From contig DAOUZW010000094.1 of NCBI GenBank assembly GCA_030671315.1, positions 1-5,344 on the forward strand: DNA of 5,344 nt, given 5' to 3'. The stretch comes from Candidatus Bathyarchaeota archaeon. GTDB taxonomy: Archaea > Thermoproteota > Bathyarchaeia > 40CM-2-53-6 > RBG-13-38-9. Shown in pieces: positions 1 through 5,344 of this stretch (within the stretch, counting starts at the first letter, position 1; every line of letters begins with the position of its first letter). The position numbers were made by a program, and so were the translations under genes. The notes below the pieces were generated by a model that was given only the letters and a program-made list of their open reading frames with translations, was not told the origin of the DNA and did not search any database.

Positions 1-83
1 TCTACACCTTAACCCATTCATAGTACACGATGTTAATTTTATTAATAACCAATGAATGAATAAAAGAATCATTACTCGGGTCA

Positions 84-96
84 ATGTTCTGAACAT
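84..96. promoter_or_regulatory. 13-bp palindrome upstream of the phosphodiesterase gene, possible operator
   Basis: ATGTTC-T-GAACAT is a perfect inverted repeat with 6-bp arms around one central base, ending 18 nt before the ATG at 115. Its symmetry and position suit a dimeric repressor site. An AT-rich stretch at 35-47 could supply a TATA element upstream, but no clear promoter is visible. A 6+1+6 palindrome can occur by chance, so this is only a candidate. Confidence 0.2.
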
Positions 97-101
97 CTGC
101 T

Positions 102-106
102 GGAAG
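102..106 (+). promoter_or_regulatory. Weak ribosome binding site that favours the ATG at 115
   Basis: GGAAG is purine-rich and lies 8 nt before the ATG at 115, but only 2 nt before the in-frame TTG at 109. It is an imperfect Shine-Dalgarno match, yet the spacing supports the downstream ATG as the true start. Confidence 0.45.
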
Positions 107-114
107 ATTTGATA

Positions 115-2196
115 ATGCTAGCTAAATTACGATCCCGGATATATTGGTTAGTTCGTACACTCGTCATTTGGATTAGTGAAGTACTGGGCCTAGCATTGAT
201 GGCTTGGCTTTTTTCTGGGATTCAAGTCGATAGCTGGGGTAATGCTTTCCTCTTTATCGCAGTAGTTGCTTTGTTGAACGCCGTCATGTGGCCTATGCTA
301 TCGAGGCTAACCCTTCGATTCATAGTCTACACCTTTGGGTTTGGGGCACTTATTTTTAATGCCTTTGTGCTTTGGTTGGGTAGTCAGCTTGTTCCAGGTG
401 TCAGTTTTCTTAACATTGGATCTCTGATCTCAACTGCTCTAGGAATAACTGCTGTGAATACATTATTCTCATTCGCGCTTTCTATTGATGATGAAGCCTC
501 TTACTATCGACATGCTCTGCGCCGACATATCAAAAAAATACGTGGTACTACACCTGTACGTAATTATCCTGGTGTAGCTTTCTTGGAGATCGATGGTTTG
601 AGTGAACCAGACCTAAGATTCGTTATCCAAGAAGGTTATGTGCCAAATCTAGCTCGCTGGCTTCAAAGTGGAAGCCATAGTTTGATGTCTTGGGAGACTG
701 ATACATCCAGCCAGACTGGTGCATGTCAAGGAGCCATTCTACACGGCAACAATAATGATATGCCAGCTTTCCGTTGGGTGGAGAAAAAGAATAACAATCG
801 ATTAATATCGTGCAGTAATGCTCGGAACGTGATGGAGATTGAAAAGCACATCAGTGACGGTAACGGTCTATTATCGGTGAACGGCTATAGCCGTGTTAAT
901 ATGTTTTCGGGTGATGCCAAAGATAATATATTAACTGTCGGACGTATGACTTCTCTCTCAAAAATTTATACGCCCTTTTACTACAGCTACTTCTCAAACC
1001 CATACAATGTTAGCCGAACAATTGTGCTATTTATAGTGGAGATATTTCGAGAATACGGTTCCCGATTGCGACAGAAATTCAAAGGCGTCTGGCCTAGATT
1101 TGGTAGAGAAAAACGTGGAGGGCTCTTTCCATTAAAGCGTGCAACACTCTGTGTCTACTTACGGGACATCATCACCTACACCTTAGCCGGAGACATCTAT
1201 CTAGGAGAAGCTGATGCTATCTACGCTACCTACGCGAGTCACGATGAATTGAGCCATTATTGTGGTACAGAAGATAAGGATACAATGAATGGACTTACTA
1301 ACCTGGACAGGGCTTTTGGTAGACTAGAACGTGTGGCACAAGATTCTGAACGTTCTTACAAATTTGTTATCTTATCCGACCATGGTCAAACAAAGGGTGC
1401 TACCTTCAAACAACGTTACCATATGACACTAGAAGAACTTGTGCATGGGCTACTTCCATCAGAGATAACAATCCATAGCCGTCTAGATGCTAACGAAGGT
1501 TGGGACCGTGTTAGTGCCACACTGACAGATGTTACCAAAAACGATGAACGTTTCACGGGTAAAGTGACTCGACGAGTCACCCGTAAACGTCTAGAGGAAG
1601 GTCAAATTGCTGTAGGACCAGCATATCATCGTTTGAAACAAGAACGTAAGGGCAAGATCATACCCGTGGATGAAGCACAGGTTGTAGTGTTGGCCTCTGG
1701 TAACTTGGGATTGATCTATTTTAATGACTGGTCGGAGCGTATGAGTTATGAACAGATTAATCAAGCATTTCCAGACCTGATACCTGGATTAGTTAACCAT
1801 GAAGGTATAGGATTCATCCTAGTGAAATCTGAGAAAGATGGCGGTATTGTGCTTGGCAAGAACGGTAAATACTATTTGAATGATGATCATGTGGAAGGCG
1901 AAAATCCATTAACTAATTTCGGTCCACGTGCAGCGCATCATCTACGTCGCACTAATAGTTTCACAAACGTACCAGACATAGTGGTAAATAGTTTTTATGA
2001 CTCAGAAAAGGATGAAGGTGCAGCATTTGAAGAACAGATCGGTTTCCATGGTGGTATGGGTGGCCACCAAAATAAAGGGCTTTTACTATACCCGACAGAA
2101 TGGATGCTAGATAAAGAAGAGATAGTGGGTGCTGAGCATCTTCATCGAGTTCTTAAAAATCAACTAATAGATCTGCAAAACAAAGTAAACTCTTAG
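115..2196 (+). CDS. Holin-like four-helix membrane domain fused to an alkaline phosphatase/nucleotide pyrophosphatase-type hydrolase domain
   Basis: A 693-residue predicted metal-dependent phosphoesterase; substrate unknown. Seen: four hydrophobic helices at about 12-33, 43-62, 69-92 and 101-123, with the loop pattern of the holin-like YvlD/Phage_holin_4_2 family (LLNAVMWPML, then a TLGL-like turn, then LVPGVSF). From about residue 152 there is an alkaline phosphatase-superfamily core: EIDGLS (D160), SSQTGACQGAILHG (T201 as probable nucleophile), SHDELSHYCG (D377, H381), LSDHGQTKG (D422, H423) and FHGGMGGHQNKG (H645/H651). These fit a two-metal site, though the residue assignments are by eye. 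Basic residues at the N-terminus, between helices 2 and 3 and after helix 4 predict that both ends are cytoplasmic. A TTG lies at 109, but the ATG at 115 is preferred because GGAAG at 102-106 sits 8 nt before it. Arginine codons are nearly all CGN, unlike the neighbouring genes. The stop is TAG. The domain assignment is fairly sure; the biological role is not known. Confidence 0.8.
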   Translation: MLAKLRSRIYWLVRTLVIWISEVLGLALMAWLFSGIQVDSWGNAFLFIAVVALLNAVMWPMLSRLTLRFIVYTFGFGALIFNAFVLWLGSQLVPGVSFLNIGSLISTALGITAVNTLFSFALSIDDEASYYRHALRRHIKKIRGTTPVRNYPGVAFLEIDGLSEPDLRFVIQEGYVPNLARWLQSGSHSLMSWETDTSSQTGACQGAILHGNNNDMPAFRWVEKKNNNRLISCSNARNVMEIEKHISDGNGLLSVNGYSRVNMFSGDAKDNILTVGRMTSLSKIYTPFYYSYFSNPYNVSRTIVLFIVEIFREYGSRLRQKFKGVWPRFGREKRGGLFPLKRATLCVYLRDIITYTLAGDIYLGEADAIYATYASHDELSHYCGTEDKDTMNGLTNLDRAFGRLERVAQDSERSYKFVILSDHGQTKGATFKQRYHMTLEELVHGLLPSEITIHSRLDANEGWDRVSATLTDVTKNDERFTGKVTRRVTRKRLEEGQIAVGPAYHRLKQERKGKIIPVDEAQVVVLASGNLGLIYFNDWSERMSYEQINQAFPDLIPGLVNHEGIGFILVKSEKDGGIVLGKNGKYYLNDDHVEGENPLTNFGPRAAHHLRRTNSFTNVPDIVVNSFYDSEKDEGAAFEEQIGFHGGMGGHQNKGLLLYPTEWMLDKEEIVGAEHLHRVLKNQLIDLQNKVNS

Positions 2197-2224
2197 TCGT
2201 ACTATTCAACGCCTTCTTTTCAAT

Positions 2225-3883
2225 TCAACGTTTCTTAAGCCAGTCATTAGCTTCAGCAATAGCATCTACGATTGATACTCCAATTTTAGGTTCAGATACG
2301 AAGACGTTTTCCTCACCGATGATTTTCAAAGCTTTTGCTTCAACAAGCTGGGCCTTCACTTTTGGATTTATTTCAGCCATGATTAATCTGTTGCCAGATG
2401 CTTGCATTCTTTTGGAGTAATCTTGAATCCACGTAATTAAGGTATTACTAATTTCTGTCATTTCCCGGTCCACAAATATTACCGCTGCATTTTTTAAATT
2501 CTCAGCTGATGGAAGTTTCTTTCTCATTGTTTCAACTGAAGCGAAGTATTGTGAACCGTATACAGTCAAGACTGTGACTTGGTTGGATGGAAATTCTTTT
2601 GGTGGTTCCTGTTCTTTGAAATGGTCTCCTTCAAGTGGTATGAGTTCTTTAACGTGGGCATTGAGAGATGACTGGTAAATGTATAGGGCGAGAGAGATCA
2701 GAATGCCCCACATGAATGCGTTTATTATATTTACTGTCAGGGTCATTACAAAGGTAAAGATCATAGCAATTCTTCCAATAAGGTGAGTCTTCCAGCCGCG
2801 AAGAATTCGCTGTTCATTTATGGTTTCGAATCCAACATAGATCAGCAGGGCAGCCAGTGCGGGCATCGGGATCATATTAGCCAAGGGTATGATTGTTATT
2901 ATAGCAATGGCCATAATGATGCCAGAAAATATGTTGGCCATTCGTGTCTTAGCTCCAGCACTTACAACTACCGCTGTTCGAGAGAGTGACCCGCAAGAAG
3001 GTGCTGACTGGAAGATACCGCCTACAGCGTTAGCAGCACCTAAACCTATGAAATCTCTATTCGGGTCTGCTCTGTTACCATCTGGATTAAGGTAATATTG
3101 GGCCACCCCTGCAGAGACTGCTATACCCAGTATGGCTGTCGCTAGCGAGGGTACTATGAGATCTGGGATGGATGCTATTTCTGGTAAGGTTGGAAGGGGC
3201 AAGCTTGCATTAATATCAGTAATCTCTCCAACTAAATGAACTGTATTCCAATTGGCAACATAGACTAGGATGCTTGTAATAACTAATGCAGATATTAGTG
3301 CAATTTTTCTTAAAGGAGTCTTAAGTAACGCAACAATGAGAACGATCATGGTAATGCCTGCAATTAATGTCGGCATATCCCAAGAACCGGGGCGTACCAG
3401 TATATCCACTACTGCTAATACTTTATTTTGATATTCACTATGAGATCCTGTAATTTCACCTACTTGTCCCAGAATTACCAATAAGGCTAGACCTGTGACG
3501 AATCCTGTCATTACACTTTGAGATACAAATCGCATGAATGTGCCAAGTTTTAGAAAACCGAATAGTATCTGCCATAAACCAATCATTATGGTAAACATGA
3601 AGAGAACTCCTATGGATACCTCTTCGCCCATTTCACCCATTAGGGTCATCGTCATCAGAGCCATCTCGTTCGTAAAAGTTACAACCATAAAGGCGGAGCT
3701 GGCGAACAAGCCGGCCATTATTGGAGGAATAATACCAGCATACAGTCCATATATCGGGTTTATCTTCGCAACAAGAGAATAAGCCATTCCTTCCGGAATG
3801 TTTACCAAAGCTACTGTAAGACCTGCAATACCATCAGAAGTTGCAGACTTCTTTTCAACCTTAGGCTTATTCAAAGTAAACAC
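2225..3883 (-). CDS. SulP/SLC26-family inorganic anion transporter with C-terminal STAS domain
   Basis: A 552-residue polytopic membrane transporter, typically a symporter or exchanger of sulfate, bicarbonate or related anions; the substrate cannot be read from sequence. Seen: the SulP signature in helix 1 (NIPEGMAYSLVAKINPIYGLYAG, in parts, residues 28-50), and the helix-10 region GGIFQSAPSCGSLSRTAV followed by SAGAKTRMAN (288-317), matching the family's G-x-x-SRTA...GAKT block. About 12-14 hydrophobic segments run to residue 404. A hydrophilic linker (407-433) leads to a STAS domain at about 434-550 that is typical in length but lacks a clear D-S-S-G loop; the corresponding region reads REMTEISNTL. 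The usual GPTA-like motif after helix 2 is replaced by VVTFTNEMAL. The start is GTG, with a stop (TAA) three codons upstream, so no longer N-terminus is possible. There is no Shine-Dalgarno sequence; an archaeal TATA-like box fits a leaderless mRNA. It ends in TGA, 28 bp from the convergent phosphodiesterase gene. Confidence 0.95.
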   Translation of the reverse strand: MFTLNKPKVEKKSATSDGIAGLTVALVNIPEGMAYSLVAKINPIYGLYAGIIPPIMAGLFASSAFMVVTFTNEMALMTMTLMGEMGEEVSIGVLFMFTIMIGLWQILFGFLKLGTFMRFVSQSVMTGFVTGLALLVILGQVGEITGSHSEYQNKVLAVVDILVRPGSWDMPTLIAGITMIVLIVALLKTPLRKIALISALVITSILVYVANWNTVHLVGEITDINASLPLPTLPEIASIPDLIVPSLATAILGIAVSAGVAQYYLNPDGNRADPNRDFIGLGAANAVGGIFQSAPSCGSLSRTAVVVSAGAKTRMANIFSGIIMAIAIITIIPLANMIPMPALAALLIYVGFETINEQRILRGWKTHLIGRIAMIFTFVMTLTVNIINAFMWGILISLALYIYQSSLNAHVKELIPLEGDHFKEQEPPKEFPSNQVTVLTVYGSQYFASVETMRKKLPSAENLKNAAVIFVDREMTEISNTLITWIQDYSKRMQASGNRLIMAEINPKVKAQLVEAKALKIIGEENVFVSEPKIGVSIVDAIAEANDWLKKR

Positions 3884-3903
3884 TTCGGTTTATACAGTTC
3901 ATT

Positions 3904-3918
3904 TATTTTAAATCTTTC
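3904..3918 (-). promoter_or_regulatory. Archaeal-type BRE/TATA box for the SulP gene
   Basis: Read on the - strand this is GAAAGA (BRE-like purine run, 3918-3913) followed by TTTAAAATA (TATA-like, 3912-3904). The TATA centre is about 25 nt upstream of the GTG start at 3883, exactly where an archaeal promoter would place transcription initiation on the start codon itself. The 20 nt before the GTG contain no Shine-Dalgarno match, which agrees with a leaderless transcript. AT richness of the region makes chance matches possible. Confidence 0.5.
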
Positions 3919-4081
3919 ACTAATCAAAAAAATATATTTTCACATAAATTCGTGTTCTTTATAAAAAAATCATGCATTTATTCTAAACAATTTGAATGAA
4001 GGGATTGATAGAATAAGTTAAAAGAAAGACAGATATTTCTTATTAGAATCTGAATATTTTGTAATTCATAAAATTAGATAA

Positions 4082-4086
4082 GAGGT
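4082..4086 (+). promoter_or_regulatory. Shine-Dalgarno GAGGT selecting the TTG start of the thioredoxin-like gene
   Basis: GAGGT lies 8 nt before the TTG at 4095. An in-frame TAA at 4062-4064 closes the frame upstream, and no ATG or GTG lies between, so this site decides the TTG start. The same GAGGT element precedes argH. A TATA-like TTTATAAAAA at 3958-3967 could belong to this gene, but it would imply a leader of over 100 nt. Confidence 0.6.
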
Positions 4087-4094
4087 TCAGACTA

Positions 4095-4412
4095 TTGCTT
4101 AAAGCAAATTTGCTTTTGATTTTATGTTTTCTAATGGTAGGTTTAGTTTCACTTCCAGAAGTTATTGGTGCGGAAAAAGCATATGAATTCACTCTTGTAG
4201 ATACTGAAGGCAGAGAATTTTCACTCTCAGATTTTAGAGGCAAATATGTTATACTCGATTTCTTCGCTATATGGTGCACTCCTTGCAAGATAGAACTTGC
4301 TCATCTAAAGGATTTGAAACACCAACTTGGAGACGAAATCGTCATAATATCACTTGATGTCGATCCAGAAGAGACAGAACAGCAGGTAAAAGATTACAAA
4401 CGGGCTAATTGA
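4095..4412 (+). CDS. Secreted TlpA-type thioredoxin-like protein, N-terminal part ending at an in-frame TGA
   Basis: This 105-residue frame encodes the first half of a thioredoxin-fold disulfide oxidoreductase. Seen: a hydrophobic signal sequence at about 4-20, with probable cleavage near VIGA-EKA (about residue 26); the TlpA/AhpC-like entry FTLVDTEGREFSLSDFRGK; strand YVILDFFAIW; and the redox motif W60-C61-T62-P63-C64. Then come helix ELAHLKDLKHQL, strand IVIISLDVD, and EETEQQVKDYKRAN, which is the usual helix before the second half of the fold. Both cysteines of CTPC are intact. The frame stops at TGA (4410-4412), and the next in-frame codon begins the frame at 4413, which supplies the missing cis-Pro strand. 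Alone this piece could not complete the fold. The original gene was almost certainly one 210-codon frame (4095-4727). The TTG start is set by GAGGT 8 nt upstream. Confidence 0.8.
   Translation: MLKANLLLILCFLMVGLVSLPEVIGAEKAYEFTLVDTEGREFSLSDFRGKYVILDFFAIWCTPCKIELAHLKDLKHQLGDEIVIISLDVDPEETEQQVKDYKRAN
4410..4412 (+). other. In-frame TGA interrupting the thioredoxin-like gene
   Basis: The reading frame is the same on both sides and homology to the thioredoxin fold continues directly across this codon (YKRAN, stop, MDWIVARDT). TlpA-like proteins often have Gly or Asn here, and a single G-to-T change would turn GGA into TGA. Explanations are a recent nonsense mutation, a sequencing or assembly error, or translational read-through/recoding. 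Selenocysteine is unlikely because the redox site is the intact CTPC about 46 residues earlier. Confidence 0.75.
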
Positions 4413-4727
4413 ATGGATTGGATTGTCGCAAGAGATACTGAATATTTGTCAATGCCCTATAGAATTTCAGCGCTCCCGACTCTTGTTCTAATTGATCCAT
4501 CAGGAAATATTGTCAATACTTACGTTGGAGTCACCGATGAAACTGTAATCATGCGAAGCATACCGATCAAGCCAACATCTGAAAGTCCAACAACTACAGA
4601 ATCTACAGAACCTCCGAAACCCGAACAATCTAGCAACCAAAATTGGCTTTTTCTTATACTATTAATTATTGCGATAATTATTGGATGGATGATTATACGT
4701 AAAAGAGGAAAAAAACGAAAAAAATGA
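4413..4727 (+). CDS. Thioredoxin-like protein, C-terminal part with Thr/Ser/Pro stalk and membrane anchor
   Basis: This 104-residue frame continues the preceding gene after the TGA. Seen: MDWIVARDTEYLSMPYRISALPTLVLIDPSGNI in parts, with the thioredoxin cis-Pro at P22 (ALPTLVLID), and strand VNTYVGV. A stalk rich in Thr, Ser, Pro and Glu follows (about 53-75), then a membrane helix (about 78-96) and the basic tail RKRGKKRKK. With the signal peptide of the first half, the intact protein would sit outside the cell on a stalk, anchored by its C-terminus with the tail inside. The ATG at 4413 directly follows the TGA and has no Shine-Dalgarno sequence, so independent initiation is doubtful; termination-reinitiation is possible. 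This half lacks CxxC and a signal peptide, so it would be inactive by itself. Its preserved cis-Pro, stalk and anchor argue that the break is recent or not real. Confidence 0.75.
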   Translation: MDWIVARDTEYLSMPYRISALPTLVLIDPSGNIVNTYVGVTDETVIMRSIPIKPTSESPTTTESTEPPKPEQSSNQNWLFLILLIIAIIIGWMIIRKRGKKRKK

Positions 4728-4784
4728 ATCATTCGCCGAAACGAGCGTCCAGAAGATATACTTAGAACTAATTTTTTGAATTAT

Positions 4785-4838
4785 CTTAAGAGTATTATCT
4801 ATGTAATGGATATTCTTAGAGTAATTATCTAAATGAGG
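4785..4838. repeat. Imperfect direct repeat, two copies with about 30-bp period, upstream of argH
   Basis: Copy one starts at 4785 (CTTAAGAGTATTATCTATG) and copy two at 4815 (CTTAGAGTAATTATCTAAATG). They share CTTA-AGAGTA-TTATCTA with small indels. The second copy runs into the GAGGT ribosome binding site of argH. A binding site for a regulator, promoter duplication or simple AT-rich slippage would all fit. Confidence 0.35.
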
Positions 4839-4839
4839 T
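4835..4839 (+). promoter_or_regulatory. Shine-Dalgarno GAGGT for argH
   Basis: GAGGT lies 10 nt before TTG 4850 and 13 nt before GTG 4853. The shorter spacing favours TTG, though adjacent GTG is the commoner start codon; the two choices differ by one residue. Confidence 0.5.
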
Positions 4840-4849
4840 ATTGGTAACC

Positions 4850-5344
4850 TTGGTGTCAGGTGTATATAGATCGCGACTGGGGGAACGAGTCGATAAATCA
4901 GCATCCCGTTTCATGTCTTCCATCGATGATGATGAGAGAATACTTCTAGATGATGTCATCGGCACAATGGCACATGATATAATGTTACATGAACAAAAGA
5001 TTATATCAAAACAAGACCTCAAAGCGATTCTAACATCATTAGAAGAACTTCGCACACTCTGGATCCAGGATAAGATAAAGTTGGATCCTGAATTCGAGGA
5101 TGTACATGAATTCGTTGAAGATTATGTTATAAAGAAAATTGGTCAAGAAGTTGGAGGCAAACTTCACACAGGAAGATCAAGAAATGATCAGGTCGCTCTT
5201 GACCTAAGAATGTATATCAGAAGAGAACTGAATGAAATCAGCCGGCAAATATTAGATCTTATCAACATCCTACTGGAAAAAGCATCTGACACTTCAGATA
5301 CGGTAATGGTTGGATATACTCATCTTCAACATGGTCAAATAACC
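4850..5344 (+). CDS. argH: Argininosuccinate lyase, N-terminal part cut by the window edge
   Basis: ArgH splits argininosuccinate into arginine and fumarate, the last step of arginine synthesis, as a cytoplasmic homotetramer of the fumarase/aspartase superfamily. The 165 codons present are roughly the first third of a usual protein of about 450-490 residues. Seen: an archaeal-like N-terminus (YRSRLGERVDKSASRF), the TMAHDIMLHEQKIIS helix, DPEFEDVHEFVE, the diagnostic block GGKLHTGRSRNDQV (102-115), and GYTHLQ (155-160) with the catalytic-loop histidine H158. After GYTHLQ the sequence is HGQIT, where most ArgH proteins have xAQP, a departure at a very conserved place. The frame is open to the window end, with no sign of damage. 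TTG 4850 is chosen on ribosome binding site spacing; GTG 4853 is the alternative. It is 122 bp downstream of the thioredoxin unit and may have its own promoter. No other arginine gene is visible. Confidence 0.95.
   Translation, partial: MVSGVYRSRLGERVDKSASRFMSSIDDDERILLDDVIGTMAHDIMLHEQKIISKQDLKAILTSLEELRTLWIQDKIKLDPEFEDVHEFVEDYVIKKIGQEVGGKLHTGRSRNDQVALDLRMYIRRELNEISRQILDLINILLEKASDTSDTVMVGYTHLQHGQIT

Noticed and set aside
1..60. End of an upstream coding sequence at the window start
   Set aside because: Forward frames close at TAA 10-12, TAG 21-23 or TGA 53-55, but too few codons remain to recognise any protein.
115..490. Prophage holin or lysis module suggested by the holin-like domain
   Set aside because: The four-helix family is widespread in chromosomes and is not evidence of phage; no endolysin, structural gene or integrase is nearby.
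2783..3095. Two short + strand open frames opposite the SulP gene
   Set aside because: They are antisense to the strongly conserved GSLSRTA region of SulP and resemble no protein family; they are by-products of SulP codon use.
3534..3782. An 82-codon + strand open frame opposite the SulP N-terminus
   Set aside because: It lies wholly within SulP helices 1-4 and its composition only mirrors the antisense of membrane-helix codons.
4410..4412. Selenocysteine codon in the thioredoxin-like gene
   Set aside because: The redox pair CTPC is intact and the TGA is at a non-catalytic position; I also see no convincing SECIS-like GC-rich hairpin in the AT-rich sequence after 4727. Kept only as a remote alternative.
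4769..4783. TAATT-TTTTG-AATTA hairpin with T6 run after the thioredoxin unit as a terminator
   Set aside because: The stem is five A-T pairs and the T run is in the loop, so it is not an intrinsic terminator of the bacterial kind. A T run alone may end archaeal transcripts but is too weak to call in AT-rich DNA.
4520..5055. Three - strand open frames opposite the thioredoxin C-terminus and argH
   Set aside because: They overlap well-supported + strand coding sequence and show no recognisable domain or ribosome binding site.
1..5344. A joint multi-gene system linking the four genes
   Set aside because: Orientations alternate, functions are unrelated as far as they can be read, and only the thioredoxin unit and argH share a direction, with a 122-bp gap between them.

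Overview
The window holds four genetic units. In order they are a membrane-anchored phosphodiesterase-like protein on the + strand (115-2196), a convergent SulP anion transporter on the - strand (2225-3883), a secreted and membrane-tethered thioredoxin-like protein on the + strand that is cut in two by one in-frame TGA (4095-4727), and the first 165 codons of argininosuccinate lyase, argH, on the + strand (4850 to the window edge).

The source is most likely an uncultured, AT-rich archaeon. Three things point that way. The SulP gene has a BRE/TATA-like box centred about 25 nt upstream of its GTG start, with no Shine-Dalgarno sequence between, which is the arrangement of an archaeal leaderless transcript. 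The thioredoxin-like protein has a signal peptide, a Thr/Ser/Pro stalk, one C-terminal membrane helix and a Lys/Arg tail, a layout common on archaeal surfaces. The ArgH N-terminus (YRSRLGE...DKSASRF) resembles archaeal ArgH (of the RLGE type) more than the bacterial WGGRF type. An Asgard-like or Thermoplasmata-like lineage is possible, but nothing here fixes the phylum and a bacterium is not excluded. Start codons are often not ATG (GTG for SulP, TTG for the thioredoxin, TTG or GTG for argH). SulP and the thioredoxin unit both end in TGA, so TGA appears to be an ordinary stop here.

Layout: 1-114 is a short leader with a 13-bp palindrome and a weak ribosome binding site. The first two genes converge with only 28 bp between them. 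The 211-bp AT-rich gap at 3884-4094 is a divergent promoter region for SulP and the thioredoxin. The 122-bp gap before argH carries an imperfect direct repeat and a GAGGT ribosome binding site.

The genes do not form an evident pathway. ArgH makes arginine and fumarate from argininosuccinate, SulP moves inorganic anions or organic acids, the thioredoxin probably handles disulfides outside the cell, and the first protein is a predicted metal-dependent hydrolase of unknown substrate. I see no defence system, mobile element, CRISPR array or RNA gene. The points most worth a second look are the split thioredoxin reading frame, the holin-like/phosphodiesterase fusion with a predicted cytoplasmic catalytic domain, and that gene's clearly different arginine codon use.
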